In this document: positions 44,848 to 57,428 of the stretch, piece after piece
How positions within the stretch are numbered: position 1 is the stretch's first letter
Layout of the letters: every line of letters begins with the position of its first letter
NCBI GenBank assembly: GCA_943735955.1
Contig: OX030955.1
Coordinates: 6,038,269-6,102,268, forward strand
DNA from: Piscicola geometra
Taxonomy: Eukaryota > Annelida > Clitellata > Hirudinida > Piscicolidae
Reading direction: 5' to 3'
DNA length: 64,000 nt
Program-made: the position numbers and the translations under genes
Notes under the pieces: generated by a model
Seen by the model: only the letters and a program-made list of their open reading frames with translations
What the model was told of the DNA's origin: nothing
Database searches by the model: none

Positions 44848-47800
44848 TCAGTAGCCATTGCCGCGATAGTCGTTATTGTAGCGTCCTCCGTAGCGGTCGC
44901 CATCTGTGAAGGTGTTGGTACGGCACAATGTTGGTATGGCAGTGTTGTTATGTCAAAATGTTGGTGACCTTGGAAGATTAAAAGACTCCATGCAAATACA
45001 AGACAGTACAATACAACGACGAGTGTTATTAACGTGGCGTAAACCCAGTCGGGCTTCAAGACCACTTAGTTATGGAAAATTAGATAGTAATATTAATAAT
45101 GATACATGAATCAATGGTAAGTATAGGTAATGTAAATTATTGAAATTTAACAATATAATGCATTGAGTGGAGGAACATGGCTACCGTCGTATCTTCGCTT
45201 GCGGTCGGAATGGTCGTAGTTGTCGTAACGGCCTCTGACTCCTCCTCCTGTGTGGTGGCAGTCGTTCAGTTTCGCGCCAACAACACTTTACACTACACTA
45301 AACCACACCGTATAGTATATGCATGGTTGGTAAATATAATAATCTTTGAAACAGAGCATACAAATTGAGATGCTACCTGAGTATCTGAGTCGGTCGTCTG
45401 GCAGGTTGCTTCTGCTGCTGCCGCTGGATGAGAAGTTGCTGAACTGGGAGGGGTTGAAGCTGCTGATGTTGGAGAAGTTGTTGTTCTGACTGCTGATGCT
45501 TCTGTTGGGTGCCAATTGTTGAGACATGTTGTTGCTGCATTGAGTGGTTGGTGGGGGTGGTGGTGGTGGTTGAGGGAGAGGGTATTGGTTGAGAATAGTG
45601 GTCAAGATCAGGGTGATGGTAGATGAGACAGATGATTAATTATACTAGAGAACTTAGAGACTCTATGCCAAGGAACAATATGAACAAAAGATGAAGACGA
45701 TGATGCAAACAAAAAGATGAAGCACTAACGACAGGGCTCCGACAAGTTGCTGCAGCTGACTGACCAGCATGCCTCCCTCGTTACCTGCTCCCATCTGGGA
45801 ACCCCTCCTCACCGAAGGCCCTGCGTAGCCCGAGCCCCTTGAAGGACGCCCTCTGTAGCCATAAAGCCATACAATCAGAGATTAGAAAATCTATGCGAAT
45901 AACAACAATAACAATAAATAATTCCTAATTATCTCTAAGAAAGGAACTGAACAAAGATAAAAAAATAAAGGCACGCACCTCTCAAACCTCCGTGGGTACT
46001 TGGGGGGCGTCCTTCTCCTCCTGCTGCTCCTCCTCTCCCTGCTCTTCTCCTTGCTCCTCTCCCTGCTCTTCTCCTCCTTCTTGCTGCCCTCCCCCACCAC
46101 CACGCCCTCTGGCAGCACATACAACTCTGACTCGGCAATCACAAAGCCAAACTCCTGACGCATCGTGTTGTCGGTGATGATGCGCTTCTTGTAGCGCAGT
46201 AGTTTCTGTGTGTTTGTTTGTGCTTTTTAAATATTAAAACTGAAAAATCAATTTGAAAGTTGATTCCTATTTCCATTCCTTCCACAATTTCCAATTTGAC
46301 TTTGGCAGTCCAGTCTGATTCTCAATGACCAGCAGACACACACACAGATAGACCTGATCGAGACACAGACCTGGTCGAGATCATCGAGTTCCTTGGCGCT
46401 CTTGGAGGAGCGGTCGGTCGCCTCGAGGTTCCTCACCTGCTCGAGCCAGTAGCTGCGCAACTCGTCCTTCAAAAGACCTGTGATGTGTCAATCACCCTCA
46501 TTCATCAACCACCCCTCCATCGATTAACCACTCTCTTTCATCCATCCTCCATCAACAACTCTCAATCAACCACCACATGAGTTCACAAGCATTCCTGCCA
46601 CCACACCAATGAACAAGACAAGACCACATCACGCAAGCAAGACAACACCACACAACGAATGCAAGACAACACCACATCACGCAAGCAAGACAACACCACA
46701 CAACGAATGCAAGACAACAGCACACAACGAATGCAAACAACACCACACAACGAACGCAAACAACACCACACAACGAATGCAAACAACACCACACAACGAA
46801 TGCAAACAACACCACACAACGAATGCAAACAACACCACACAACGAATGCAAACAACACCACACAACGAATGCAAACAACACCACACAACGAACGCAAACA
46901 ACACCACACAACGAATGCAAACAACACCACACAACGAATGCAAACAACACCACACAACGAATGCAAACAACACCACACAACGAATGCAAACAACACCACA
47001 CAACGAATGCAAACAACACCACACAACGAACGCAAACAACACCACACAACGAACGCAAACAACACCACACAACGAATGCAAACAACACCACACAACGAAT
47101 GCAAACAACACCACACAACGAACGCACGCACCAGTCTCAGCCTTGCTCTTCTCGATGGCAGCGATGACGAACCAATTGTCGCCTGTGGGCTTTTGCTTGA
47201 ACGCCTCGAGCGCCTCTTTCGCCTGTCCTGCAGTGGCGTACTGCACGTAGGCGTACCTGTGCGCGTGTGGTCGTGTGCTTGCTACAGACGCTGTGTGGTC
47301 GGTATGTGATGCAGAAGGATGGAATGAGATATTTATTCGACGGCATGGTTTGTTACATCTATAGTGGGTCTCTACAAATCTTCTGGTCATACTGTCATAT
47401 AAGTAAGATAGGCATGCGCTTAGGCGTCAGTGCATCGGTATGAAGTCGTCTCCAGTTCTTGGCTACTACAGCACACACGCATTAGCAACTAGTCCTTATC
47501 ATTCAACATTCATCAGCACAACTACTGCTCCAGGGCACATGGAGTGGAAGGGGCGTGGTGGTTCGGCGTACCCTTTGTTCTTGTTATCTCGGGCTGGCAT
47601 TATGACTCTTTCGCATCCAGAAAAGTGTTCCGAGAGCTGCGGCTCTGAGATTTCTAGTCCGATATTAGCTACGTACAGAAGCCTCGAGGCCAGCGCATCT
47701 GCAATGATCGGGGTGGTGAATGTAGTAGTGCATTGATGGTGGTGTAGATGTAAGTTTATAAGTCCCTCCTCCTCTTCCTCCTCCTCTTCATCCTCTTAGT

Positions 47801-50687
47801 TTTCTTCTTGTTTGCAGACGTGCCGCAGGAGTGAGCTACAACTTGGGTCTTAATAGTGACATGCCAACATCTTAAATGAGATACACAATATTATAACACA
47901 CTTGAAACAGAATACAACAACACACAACATTACTGCAACAGAATATAACAATATACAACATGACTGCAACAGTATTATACATTGCAACAGAGTATACCAA
48001 TATACAACATAATACACTGTAACAGCATAAAACACTGCAACAGAATATAACAATATACAACATGACTGCAACAACATAATATACTACAACAGAATATAAC
48101 AATATACAACATGACTGCAACAACATAATATACTACAACAGAATATAAAAATATACAACAACATAAAACATTGCATAAGTATACAGCAACAAAACCCAAA
48201 ATAATATATGATATAATTGAAAAATATATCATATATTATTCTGCAGCAAAATCTACAATAATATAATACATTGCAACAACATAACACAAAATAATACACA
48301 ACATATCAAATTAACACACAACATTACGGTAACAAAGACATAGTAACACAAAACCCTGAACATAATACAACAAGGCCTAACCTTTAGCAGGGGCAAGACA
48401 CTTGATCTTGGACATGATGTGGCCTGCAGGGTGAAGGGTCAAGGGCTTTCAAGGTCATTTCAAAAAGCCATCATCACGGAAGCCTGACAACAAGCTAATG
48501 AGTCACTAGACACCCATTGGTCAGCAATGCAGATAAAATAAGAATAATATATGAAAACAATATAATATAAATAGGAGTCTATATTATATAAATAGGAGTC
48601 TATATTATATAAATAGGAGTCTATATTATATAAATAGGAGTCTATATTATATAAATAGGAGTCTATATTATATAAATAGAAGTCTATATTATATAAATAG
48701 GAGTCTATATTATATAAATAGAAGTCTATATTATATAAATAGGAGTCTATATTATATAAATAGCGGTCTATATTATATAAATAGGAGTCTATATTATATA
48801 AATAGAAGTCTATATTATATAAATAGAAGTCTATATTATATAAATAGGAGTCTATATTATATAAATAGGAGTCTATATTATATAAATAGAAGTCTATATT
48901 ATATAAATAGGAGTCTATATTATATAAATAGAAGTCTATATTATATAAATAGAAGTCTATATTATATAAATAGAAGTCTATATTATATAAATAGGAGTCT
49001 ATATTATATAAATAGCGGTCTATATTATATAAATAGGAGTCTATATGGGTGAAGTACAAGAAATGGCTCACTCTCAGAGATGTGTTCGGTGAAGACGACG
49101 ATGTTGATCTCCCTCTTCTGCCCTTCCTCCTTATCTTTACTGCCACCTCCCTCCCCTCCCTCCTTATCCCCACTCGCCTCCACCTCCATCCCTTCCTTAT
49201 CTCCACTGCCATCCACCTTGGCAACCTCCTCTGTCTTCACTTCACTCGCAGCCTCACCACTGCCACTTGTGGCTGCTTCAGTGGTCGTCGAGGCAGCAGC
49301 AGCAGTGGTAGTAGCGGTAGTGGTGGTGGTTGCATTAGTCTCGACAGTGGTAGTAGTAGTATTAGTAGTAGTAGTTGGAGCTGGAGTGGTGGTGGATGGA
49401 GGGAAAGGGGGCAGTGCCATGAGAGCCTGCTTGGCCTCCAGCACATCGGCCATTGAGTTGAACTTCATTCGCAAGAAACTGCGTGATGAGTGATGGATTT
49501 GCATCATCATCATCACCATTGGTAAATAAATACTACATAAACAATTGCACATTAAATACTTCAACATAGCACCACACTAAAAACTACCCCATTATAGCTA
49601 CATTGACACTAGACGACACCACACCATGCCACACCATGAAACACACACACCCTTTGATGGGAGGTCCATCGATGGCCTCGTTGATCTCCATGGCGACATT
49701 GACAGCCCTCTTGAGACAGGCCCTCAAGGCGGGGTCCTCGAGGTCCGCGAAGCAGATCGGATGAGCGATGAAGTGCAGTTGGCGACTGTAGTAGCGCAGG
49801 TCTGTCGTGGTGGAAGAGGGGTGGTTTTCTGATGTTTATATATGAATAGATATTTGTGTGTAGTTTGATAAGGTTTTCAATATTTTTCATTTCATGTTTC
49901 ATTCAATGAAGCGCCTCAGTTGCTTGCCTTGATGCAATATTAAATAATCATCATGAATAAATGGCTGATTGAGGCACCTCTAGAGACTTCCTCCTTGCAC
50001 GGAACCTTGATTTCCTTGCCATTCCATGTCACCAGCAATTCATCAGCTTTATAAATAAATATTTAAAATCATTTTCAGACTAAATTTAATATTTTAATGA
50101 TAAATATATTATTTAAAATAATAATCACTAGTTGAAGTAGAATAAACGAGACTTTCTTTGTTTCTACCTTCTTTAGACATTTCAATTCCGAATTCTTTCG
50201 TAACTTTTGAAACATTTGACCCTTCTTCTGCTTTCTTTTTGTCTTCGTCTATTTCCTCTGTATCTTTAGAGTAATAATAAAACTATTGAACATCTCGACA
50301 ATTAAATTTTAGAAATAAAGAGTACAAACCATCAGCCCAGACGACGAACTCGTTTTCTTCCTTGTCTAGGTTAAACTCTTCAGTTTCATTGGTTTCGGCC
50401 CCATTTTCAGAAGTCTTTTCGGCCTCATCAAGTTCCAGAACGGCATCTTCTTCAAGCTGCTCCAGTCCTGAGAATATTGACACAAAAAATTGCATTCATT
50501 TACCATTAATTAACTTCATGTTGATTTATTGAATAAATGTTATTCGAACTGTATTATCAGTCAGTGAATTATTCTGTAAATAAATCACGAAGAGGGTTAA
50601 GTATATTATAAAATTGCCACTCAACTAACCTTTTGAAACTTCCTCACTTTTATTCTCAAAAGTACTCATAGTAGTATCGTTTTCCAT
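44848..50687 (-). CDS. single-RRM RNA-binding protein with acidic N-terminus and RS/RG-rich C-terminus
   Basis: Fifteen exons in transcription order: 50687-50630, 50467-50330, 50263-50168, 50046-49978, 49801-49651, 49478-49072, 48423-48382, 47698-47572, 47256-47132, 46477-46371, 46205-45979, 45852-45785, 45534-45377, 45245-45185, 44903-44848. Phases close exactly to 629 residues. Order of parts: Glu/Asp-rich N-terminus; DLRYYSRQLHFIAHPICF and LRACLKRAVNVAMEINEAID; a Thr/Ala-rich low-complexity stretch; an RRM at about 328-405 with RNP2 LYVANI and RNP1-like GYAYVQYA; a basic RS run (KSRERSKEKSRERRSSRRRR); then RG/Tyr-rich repeats ending YGGRYNNDYRGNGY. Such composition suggests a nuclear RNP or splicing-type protein. 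No known orthologue was recognised. Exon 13 uses the Ser/Thr/Ala-rich frame because only that frame keeps phase with both neighbours. Confidence 0.72.
46605..47128. repeat. 21-bp tandem array in the RRM gene intron 9
   Basis: About 20 near-perfect copies of AACACCACACAACGAATGCAA with a recurrent T/C variant (CGAATG or CGAACG). The array runs to about 6 bases from the exon-9 donor at 47131. The two variants are interspersed in a pattern that suggests local unit exchange. Confidence 0.95.
47890..48360. repeat. irregular ACAATATACAACAT-type repeat
   Basis: Degenerate tandem sequence with repeated AACAGAATATAACAATATAC blocks in the intron between exons 7 and 8 of the RRM gene. Confidence 0.75.
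48560..49046. repeat. 21-bp tandem array in the RRM gene intron 6
   Basis: About 23 copies of ATAGGAGTCTATATTATATA plus one A, with GGAG, GAAG and GCGG variants. It ends about 25 bp from the exon-6 donor. The length is a multiple of three per unit, so it yields a meaningless repetitive open frame (YNIDSYL) on the - strand. Confidence 0.95.
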
Positions 50688-52345
50688 ATTTCAACGTTAT
50701 AAAACAACGCTAAAAGAAAAATGTCGAACAAATGAAGCACCATAGACAAGAAAATTGAATAAATTTAAATCATAGATATCCTACAAACAACAAGTATATC
50801 TATGATTAAAATCATTTACAGAAATAAATTATAACAAAACACAAATATAAAATAATTAATAATTTATCTTTTAAATACTATTTATTTTTTAAAGAAGTTA
50901 CTCGAAAAAAACACAGTATGAAAAATTTTAATTTTGATTTTTTAATGAAGAAAAATTATTTTTGAAAAGTAAATTCGGTTAAACTTAACTGATTATCAGT
51001 GGTCACATAAGGCTGTAAGACTTCACAGTCAACAGTGCACAAATAATATTCAGTGGTAGTCTGCATTAGCAATGCCGGTAGACGTTATGTTAATGAGCTA
51101 AAAGTGGGTTTTTTCAGAAAACGTCATTTTCAACATGTAAAGTACCTTTATTTAAGTAACGATATTTTGAAACTAAATAAAATTATTATTAAAAAATAGA
51201 TAATGCAATAACCTTTTTAAACATTTCATTTCTTTAATTTATTTTACTTTTTTAATCTAAAATTAAACGATTCAAACAAAGAGTATACGATTTCAGGAAA
51301 TGCTGTTAAACAACAGCACCTCGTATACCTTTTCATTTAATAATTACGCTAGTGAAAGAATTAATTGATTTAAAAAAATGATACATTTTAAAATTAAAAA
51401 TTGAATTGTCTACATTTTGTGACATGGCGCTAATCTGTAAGTTGAAATCAACTCTCTCAAATTTCGTTTTAGTGGTAAAACCCGCATAACATCTACAAAA
51501 TAAAATATTTTTTAAAGAAGCACCTTTTTATGAAAATGTATGTTATATATCTTTTGAATAAAACAAAAAAAAATTCATTTCATTAATTAAATCATTTACC
51601 TTTTAATTTATTACTTTTGGACATACCAGGACATTTAAATTTTAAAAGCCACAGCTTGCGCGTCGTTGTCTTTCTTTTAGTCACTAAGTAACTAAAGTTT
51701 AGTCTTTTAGATCTACGAGTTTGAAACTCTTTAAATATTTTAGTTAAAATGAATTCTAATCCATAAAAATGCGATTAGTTATTTTAAAATGCGATATACA
51801 GAACTTATACCATCTTCAAATTTTAAAAGTCTCACCAGCAAAAGAAGTTTTAGAACTATATTAATACAAATTGAAATAGTGGCTGGAACAGACACTGACT
51901 AGAAAAAAATGAATTCTAATCTTCGTTTAATTAATAAAAGTTCAAAACAAAATAAAAACTTTATTGAAACGTAAATCTCTGAGTTTGAGTTAAGAAACGA
52001 AAGGGTCATTATTCTGTTTAAAATGTTAAAAAATATATAAAATGCACAAAAGTTCATAATAGTTTTCATTTTTTATTCTTTATCCAAAAAGCTTTTTTCA
52101 GAGTCACTCAATCGCAAAAAAGGTTATTATTAAGAAGTCCATGCTTTTACAGACTCCGAATGTTGTTGACAACTCTTAATGTTGAATAAACTGTCTTAAA
52201 AACTGTGTTTGAAAACTTAAATTTTTTTCTAAATTTTAATTGAATTTTTTAAAAATAAAATTAATTAAAATTTATTACATACATATTCCAAGTTTAGACT
52301 CAATAAACGTTTATTAGTGCAAAAAGATACTTTTTTCTCTATATA
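50688..52345. other. AT-rich spacer, possible tiny gene
   Basis: Mostly AT-rich and featureless. On the - strand an ATG at 51624 (MSKSNKLK, donor GGTAAAT at 51599) could splice to 51492-51407 (DVMRVLPLKRNLRELISTYR...), ending in TAG. This would be a ~35-residue protein or the start of a gene whose other exons are not seen. No family is recognised. Confidence 0.25.
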
Positions 52346-53002
52346 ATGTCTTTTCAAAAAAATGAAGAAGAAAAAAAAATAAAGTATGCAGATGTGTTGA
52401 AAAAAAATTTGAGGGAAGAAGTGAAAAAAGATATTGAGAGACAAAGATCGCAGGTAGAAGAGGAGCTGAGAAGCAACCTGATGAAAGAGGTGAAGACGGA
52501 GGTAGTGAAAAGTCAGAAGGAGGAGACAAGGAAAAAGAGAATAATTATGTTCGGGTTGAAGAAAGAAGGAGAAGGGGATGATGTCAAGGTGAAAGAGATA
52601 ATCAGAGTCATTACTCAGGAGGCAATAGAGCCAGTGTTGGTGGAGAGAATGAGAGAGAAAGAGGGCATGGAAGGTAGGTGCAGGCCTGTGATAGTTGAGT
52701 TCAGGTCAGAGGCAGATAAATAGAGGGTAATGGGAAGGAAGATGCTGCTAAAGAAGGATGAGAGATACAAAAAAGTTTTTTTAGAGATGGATCTCCATTT
52801 GGAAGGGAGAGAGGAGGAAAGAAGAAAACAATGGGAGAAAAAACAAAAGAAGATAGAACAACTGAAGAGAGCGTTGATAGAAAAAAGAGCAATAGAGTTG
52901 AAGAATGTGGGCCGAAGAAAGAATGTAGAAGAGGACAACTATGGAAAAAGGGAGACGAAGTGGAGGTGGAAGAAAAGAATTAAGTTCCATAAGGGGAAGT
53001 AG
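52346..53002 (+). pseudogene. LINE ORF1 with one in-frame stop
   Basis: A highly charged, coiled-coil-like protein (Lys/Glu heptads such as LKKNLREEVKKDIERQR, then REEERRKQWEKKQKKIEQLK). A single TAG at 52721-52723 divides it; the reading frame is the same on both sides. In ORF1 of this LINE type the middle part (KKRIIMFGLKKEGEGDD) normally holds an RRM-like RNA-binding domain, which fits the fragment here only loosely. Confidence 0.7.
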
Positions 53003-56000
53003 CGAAGGGAGAGGAGAAATCAAAGTGGTCTTCAAGAATGCAAGGAAACTGAGAAATATAGGGAAACAACGAGAAGCAGTTGAATTCATAAGAAATAATG
53101 ATATAGATATCTGTGGACTATGCGAGACAAACCTAAACGAGGATCAGATGGTGGGTGGACAAGGCTTTTTAGAATGGTTTGGTGTGGGGAGGAAAATGGA
53201 AGAAGGGAAATGTGGTGGTGTGGGGTTTTTAGTGAAGAAGGAATTGAAAGCAGAGGTAGTGAACAAATACCAAGAAGAAGATTTGCTGGTGTTGTGGATG
53301 AACGGAGAAACAGGTCTGGTGGTGTGTGTGGTGTATCAAAGATGCGAGGGGGTGGATAAGGCTGGAAATAAAAGAAGAATTTCGTGCATAGCTAGGTTGG
53401 CAAGGGAAGCAAAAAAGACAGGAGATAGACTGGTGGTAGGAGGGGACTTCAATGGACATCTTATGGAACTGGATGGGGTAGATAACACAAACGGTTTGAT
53501 GGTTAAGAAAATGGTCGAAGAAGAAGAGCTGAGCATCATGAATTGTGAGTGGCCAGGGATGAACATTCCCACTTGGAAATGTGGCAAAAAAGAGTTTGGG
53601 TTAGACTTGGTACTAACAAACGATAAAGGAAAGGAAGAAGTGGTAGAAGGGTGGGTTGGTGAGCTTGGGGATGTAGTGGAAAGTGATCATTGTATGGTGG
53701 CGGTAAAGATGAAGTGGCACAAGAATAAAGATCAAAGAAAAAGAAAGAAGAAAAAGATCATTAAGGAGGAGAGTTTAGAACTCTGGGGTGGGGAGGTTGA
53801 AACAGAAATAAATAAAAACAAAGGGGAGAATATAGAAGAGTTGATTAGAAGAGTAGCAAGAAGATTCGAAGTGGAGAAACCAAGACACCATAACATAGAT
53901 TGGTGGGATGTGGAGGTGGAAGAAGCCGTGAAGAGAAGGAAAGAATGGAGTAGGGAGCATAGGCGAAGAGAAAAGCAACTTGGAAGAGGAGCAGCAAAGA
54001 CGAAAGAAGCTTGGGAACAATACCTCTTTGGAAAACAGATAGCGAGTGAAATGGTTTCGAAGAAAATAGCAGAGTGGAATAGAAGAAGAATGGAATGCAT
54101 GGGAAGAGGGAATGAAAAAAAGAGAAATATGTTCAGAGAGTTGAATAAGTTTATGGAGAAAGGGAAAAAATTAATGGAGGTAGAGGATCTGGTGGATGAA
54201 GAGGGTGGTGTTTGGAAAGGAAAAGAGGAGATGGGAGAGTGCATACTCAACACATGGGGAAAGTTTCTAAATACGGAGGGAGAAGCCACGATGAACATCG
54301 AAAAAGAAAGTATCCAAATGGAGGATGAAGGAAGCATCAGTAAGAATGAATTCGAACGGGCACTGAAAAAACTTAAACTAAGAAAAGCAGCGGATGAAGA
54401 GGGGGTAACTGGGGAGTTGTTGAAGTCGTTGAAATGTAGAGGAAGAGAAGAGGTGAGAAATTGGTTTAATAAAATATTATAAGGAGGTGAGGTACCGAAA
54501 AGTTGGAGGTATAGTCGGGTCGTCCTAATTCATAAAGGAGGGGAGAGACGGAAAATTAAGAATTATCGACCGGTAGCAATTAGCAGCATTTTATATAAGC
54601 TAATGATGAATATTTTGGGAGAACGAGTGGAGAGATGGGCAGAAAGTAATTGTATAATTAATGAAACACAGGGAGGGTTTAGAAGAGGGAGGCGTGGGGA
54701 TGATAACCTCTATATGCTAGGGCGGGTTGTTGAAATTGCAAAGGCAAGAGGTGAAAGACTATTGGTAGCGGGCTTAGACTTAGAAAAGGCATATGATAGG
54801 GTGAACAGAGGTAAATTGTTTGAAGTGTTAGAGAAAATGGGAATGGGTGGAAGAATTTTAAGGGTGTTGAGGGAGGTGTATGAAAATAAAAAAGTGAGAT
54901 TTGTGTTGGGGGACTTGGAGACAGAATGGGTTACGTGCACAAGTGGAGTTAGACAGGGTTGTCCTTTATCTCCAATCCTCTTCAATCTATACAGTAGGGA
55001 TGTGGCAGCGGTTCTGGATAACCATCGAACCGGGGTAGTGATGAAAGTACACAATCAAATGGGTAGGGAAGATAGTAGGAAAGAGTGGAGGTTTGGAGGA
55101 ATGCTTTATGCTGACGACATCCTAGTGACGGCGGGAAATGAAGATAATATGAAAATAGTGTTAGAGGATGTACTGAAGGTGTTAGAGGAATATGGAATGA
55201 AACTGAATGAAGAGAAATCTAAAGTTGTGGAACTGGTTGGTAATATAGGTATGGAAGGATGTCAAGAATGGGTAATTAGAGGTAGGACCATAAGAAAATG
55301 TGATGAGGTAAGGTATTTAGGATTAAAGCTTGAAGGGGGAAAAAAAGAGGGGATTTATCAATTTGGCGAAATGATGAGAAACGTTGGAAGCCTAACCGGC
55401 ATGGTAAAATATGGAGCAAAAAAATCGGGAAGTCGTTTTATCATGGGCAGGGAGGCATGGAAAAGCTTGGTAGTAGGAAAGATAATGTATGGAGTTGCAG
55501 CAGTTGGTTGGTCAGCTAAGGAGAGAAAGAAGTTAGAGGTTTTGCAGACTAAGTTTGGGAGATGGATATGGGGGGTAGAGACTAGCGTAAGAAATGTCGT
55601 AGTACATGGTGAAACAGCCTGGAGTACATTCTGGGAAAGAGAGGCTGAGGTCATGACAGACTTTATGATTAGGACATTAGAGGGGAAAGATATAGTAGGA
55701 AGAGTAGGTAGAGCATGTGTAGAGGAGATAGGTAAGAAATCTAAATGGTGGAGAGGTGTAGTCAACTTAGGAAAAAAAATTGATGTGGAGGTTATGAGCA
55801 GAATGGTACGTGGAGGAAAAGGCGCACGAGCAAGAGTGTTTATGATGGGCGTTTCAGAAAGAGAGGTCGGAGGGATGGGGGAAAGGGAGCTGGTGAAGAG
55901 GATCCAACAAAAGGGAAGGGAGGAATGGGGGAATAAGATACAGGAAAGTGAAAGATTGAGAAGATACCGTGAGGAGAAGTCAGAAAGCAGGAAGTTGGAA

Positions 56001-56342
56001 AAATATGTAGATGGTTCAGAGGGAGCGAAAGTTAGGATGATGTGTAGGGGGGATAGCTTGACGGTAAGGAATAATGAAATTGTGCGCTGGAAGTATGAGA
56101 AAGAGGATAGGAAGTGTGTTTGTGGGGAGGAAGAGAATGAGAGGCACGTTTTGCTGGAGTGTGGGTTGTATGAAGAGTGGAGAGAAGAATGGCTGACGGT
56201 TTGGAGAAGGGAGCGTGGAAAACAGGACCCGATGGAAGGGGTCCTTGGTTACCAGGAAGAGGATCGGAGGATGGAAGAAGTGGTGCTGAGAAGTGTGGGA
56301 GCAATCTGGAGACAGAGGGAGAGAAGAGAAAGGGGGAGATGA
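52941..56342 (+). pseudogene. LINE ORF2: endonuclease + reverse transcriptase with one in-frame stop
   Basis: Starts at an ATG overlapping ORF1 by 62 bp. The endonuclease domain includes DICGLCETNL, VVGGDFNGH (about residue 168) and ESDHCMV (about 248). Reverse transcriptase motifs: NYRPVAISSILYKL, ETQGGFRRGR, AGLDLEKAYDRV, SGVRQGCPLSPILFNLY, and catalytic MLYADDILV (about 722). A C-terminal CVCGEEENERHVLLEC knuckle follows. A single TAA at 54480-54482, between the endonuclease and RT parts, interrupts an otherwise open frame of 1134 codons, so this copy is probably dead but young. Confidence 0.92.
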
Positions 56343-56402
56343 AGAAAAAGATTTGAAGTGTCGAGACAAAGGCACTATAAATACTACTACTACTACTACT
56401 AC

Positions 56403-57428
56403 CATCTTCATCGTCTTCATCGTCTTCACCGTCTTCACCGTCTTCATCGTCTTCATCGTCTTCATCGTCTTCACCGTCTTCACCGTCTTCACCGTCTTCA
56501 TCGTCTTCACCGTCTTCATCGTCTTCACCGTCTTCATCGTCTTCACCGTCTTCATCGTCTTCACCGTCTTCATCGTCTTCACCGTCTTCATCGTCTTCAT
56601 CGTTCGTCTTCACCGTCTTCACCGTCTTCATCGTCTTCACCGTCTTCACCGTCTTCACCGTCTTCATCGTTCGTCTTCATCGTCTTCATCGTCTTCACCG
56701 TCTTCATCGTCTTCATCGTCTTCACCGTCTTCACCGTCTTCATCGTCTTCACCGTCTTCATCGTCTTCACCGTCTTCATCGTCTTCACCGTCTTCATCGT
56801 CTTCACCGTCTTCATCGTCTTCACCGTCTTCATCGTCTTCATCGTTCGTCTTCACCGTCTTCACCGTCTTCATCGTTTTCACCGTCTTCACCGTCTTCAC
56901 CGTCTTCATCGTCTTCATCGTTCGTCTTCATCGTCTTCATCGTTCGTCTTCATCGTCTTCATCGTCTTCACCGTCTTCATCGTCTTCACCGTTTTCATCG
57001 TCTTCACCGTCTTCATCGTCTTCACCGTCTTCATCGTCTTCACCGTCTTCATCGTCTTCACCGTCTTCATCGTCTTCACCGTCTTCATCGTCTTCACCGT
57101 CTTCATCGTCTTCACCGTCTTCATCGTCTTCATCGTTCGTCTTCACCGTCTTCATCGTCTTCACCGTCTTCACCGTCTTCACCGTCTTCATCGTCTTCAT
57201 CGTTCGTCTTCATCGTTCGTCTTCATCGTCTTCATCGTCTTCACCGTCTTCACCGTCTTCACCGTCTTAACCGTCTTCACCGTCTTCACCGTCTTCATCG
57301 TCTTCATCGTTCGTCTTCATCGTTCGTCTTCATCGTCTTCATCGTCTTCACCGTCTTCATCGTCTTCACCGTCTTCATCGTCTTCATCGTCTTCATCGTC
57401 TTCATCGTCTTCATCGTCTTCATCGTCT
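56403..57428. repeat. 9-bp satellite, block 1
   Basis: Tandem TCTTCATCG and TCTTCACCG units, with occasional insertions of TTCG (TCATCGTTCGTCTTC) that shift the frame. It begins where the LINE tail ends and stops at the rDNA fragment. Confidence 0.97.

Larger units (their letters stand above)
52346..56390 (+). mobile_element. non-LTR retrotransposon (LINE), nearly full length
   Basis: Two consecutive, slightly overlapping coding regions (ORF1 52346-53002, ORF2 52941-56342) are followed by a short 3' end with a (TAC)n tail at about 56380-56402. The tail passes straight into the 9-bp satellite. The layout (coiled-coil ORF1; ORF2 with APE endonuclease, RT and C-terminal zinc knuckle) is that of Jockey/I/CR1-group LINEs; the clade was not resolved. 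The 5' boundary and target duplication were not found. The sense strand is strongly purine-rich. Confidence 0.9.

Noticed and set aside
44628..45065. 145-codon - strand frame with hydrophobic segments overlapping the last exon of the RRM gene
   Set aside because: The frame differs from the exon that reads GDRYGGRYNNDYRGNGY, which has a proper acceptor and phase. The rest is AT-rich intron and 3' flank.
46552..47390. Cys/Val-rich (- strand) or Thr/His-rich (+ strand) proteins of about 200 residues
   Set aside because: Both are generated by the 21-bp minisatellite. The real exons of the RRM gene flank it and read in another phase.
48460..49224. 254-codon - strand frame with YLYNIDS repeats
   Set aside because: The 21-bp unit keeps one frame open through the intron. 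The exon beyond it uses a donor at 49071 and joins to 48423.
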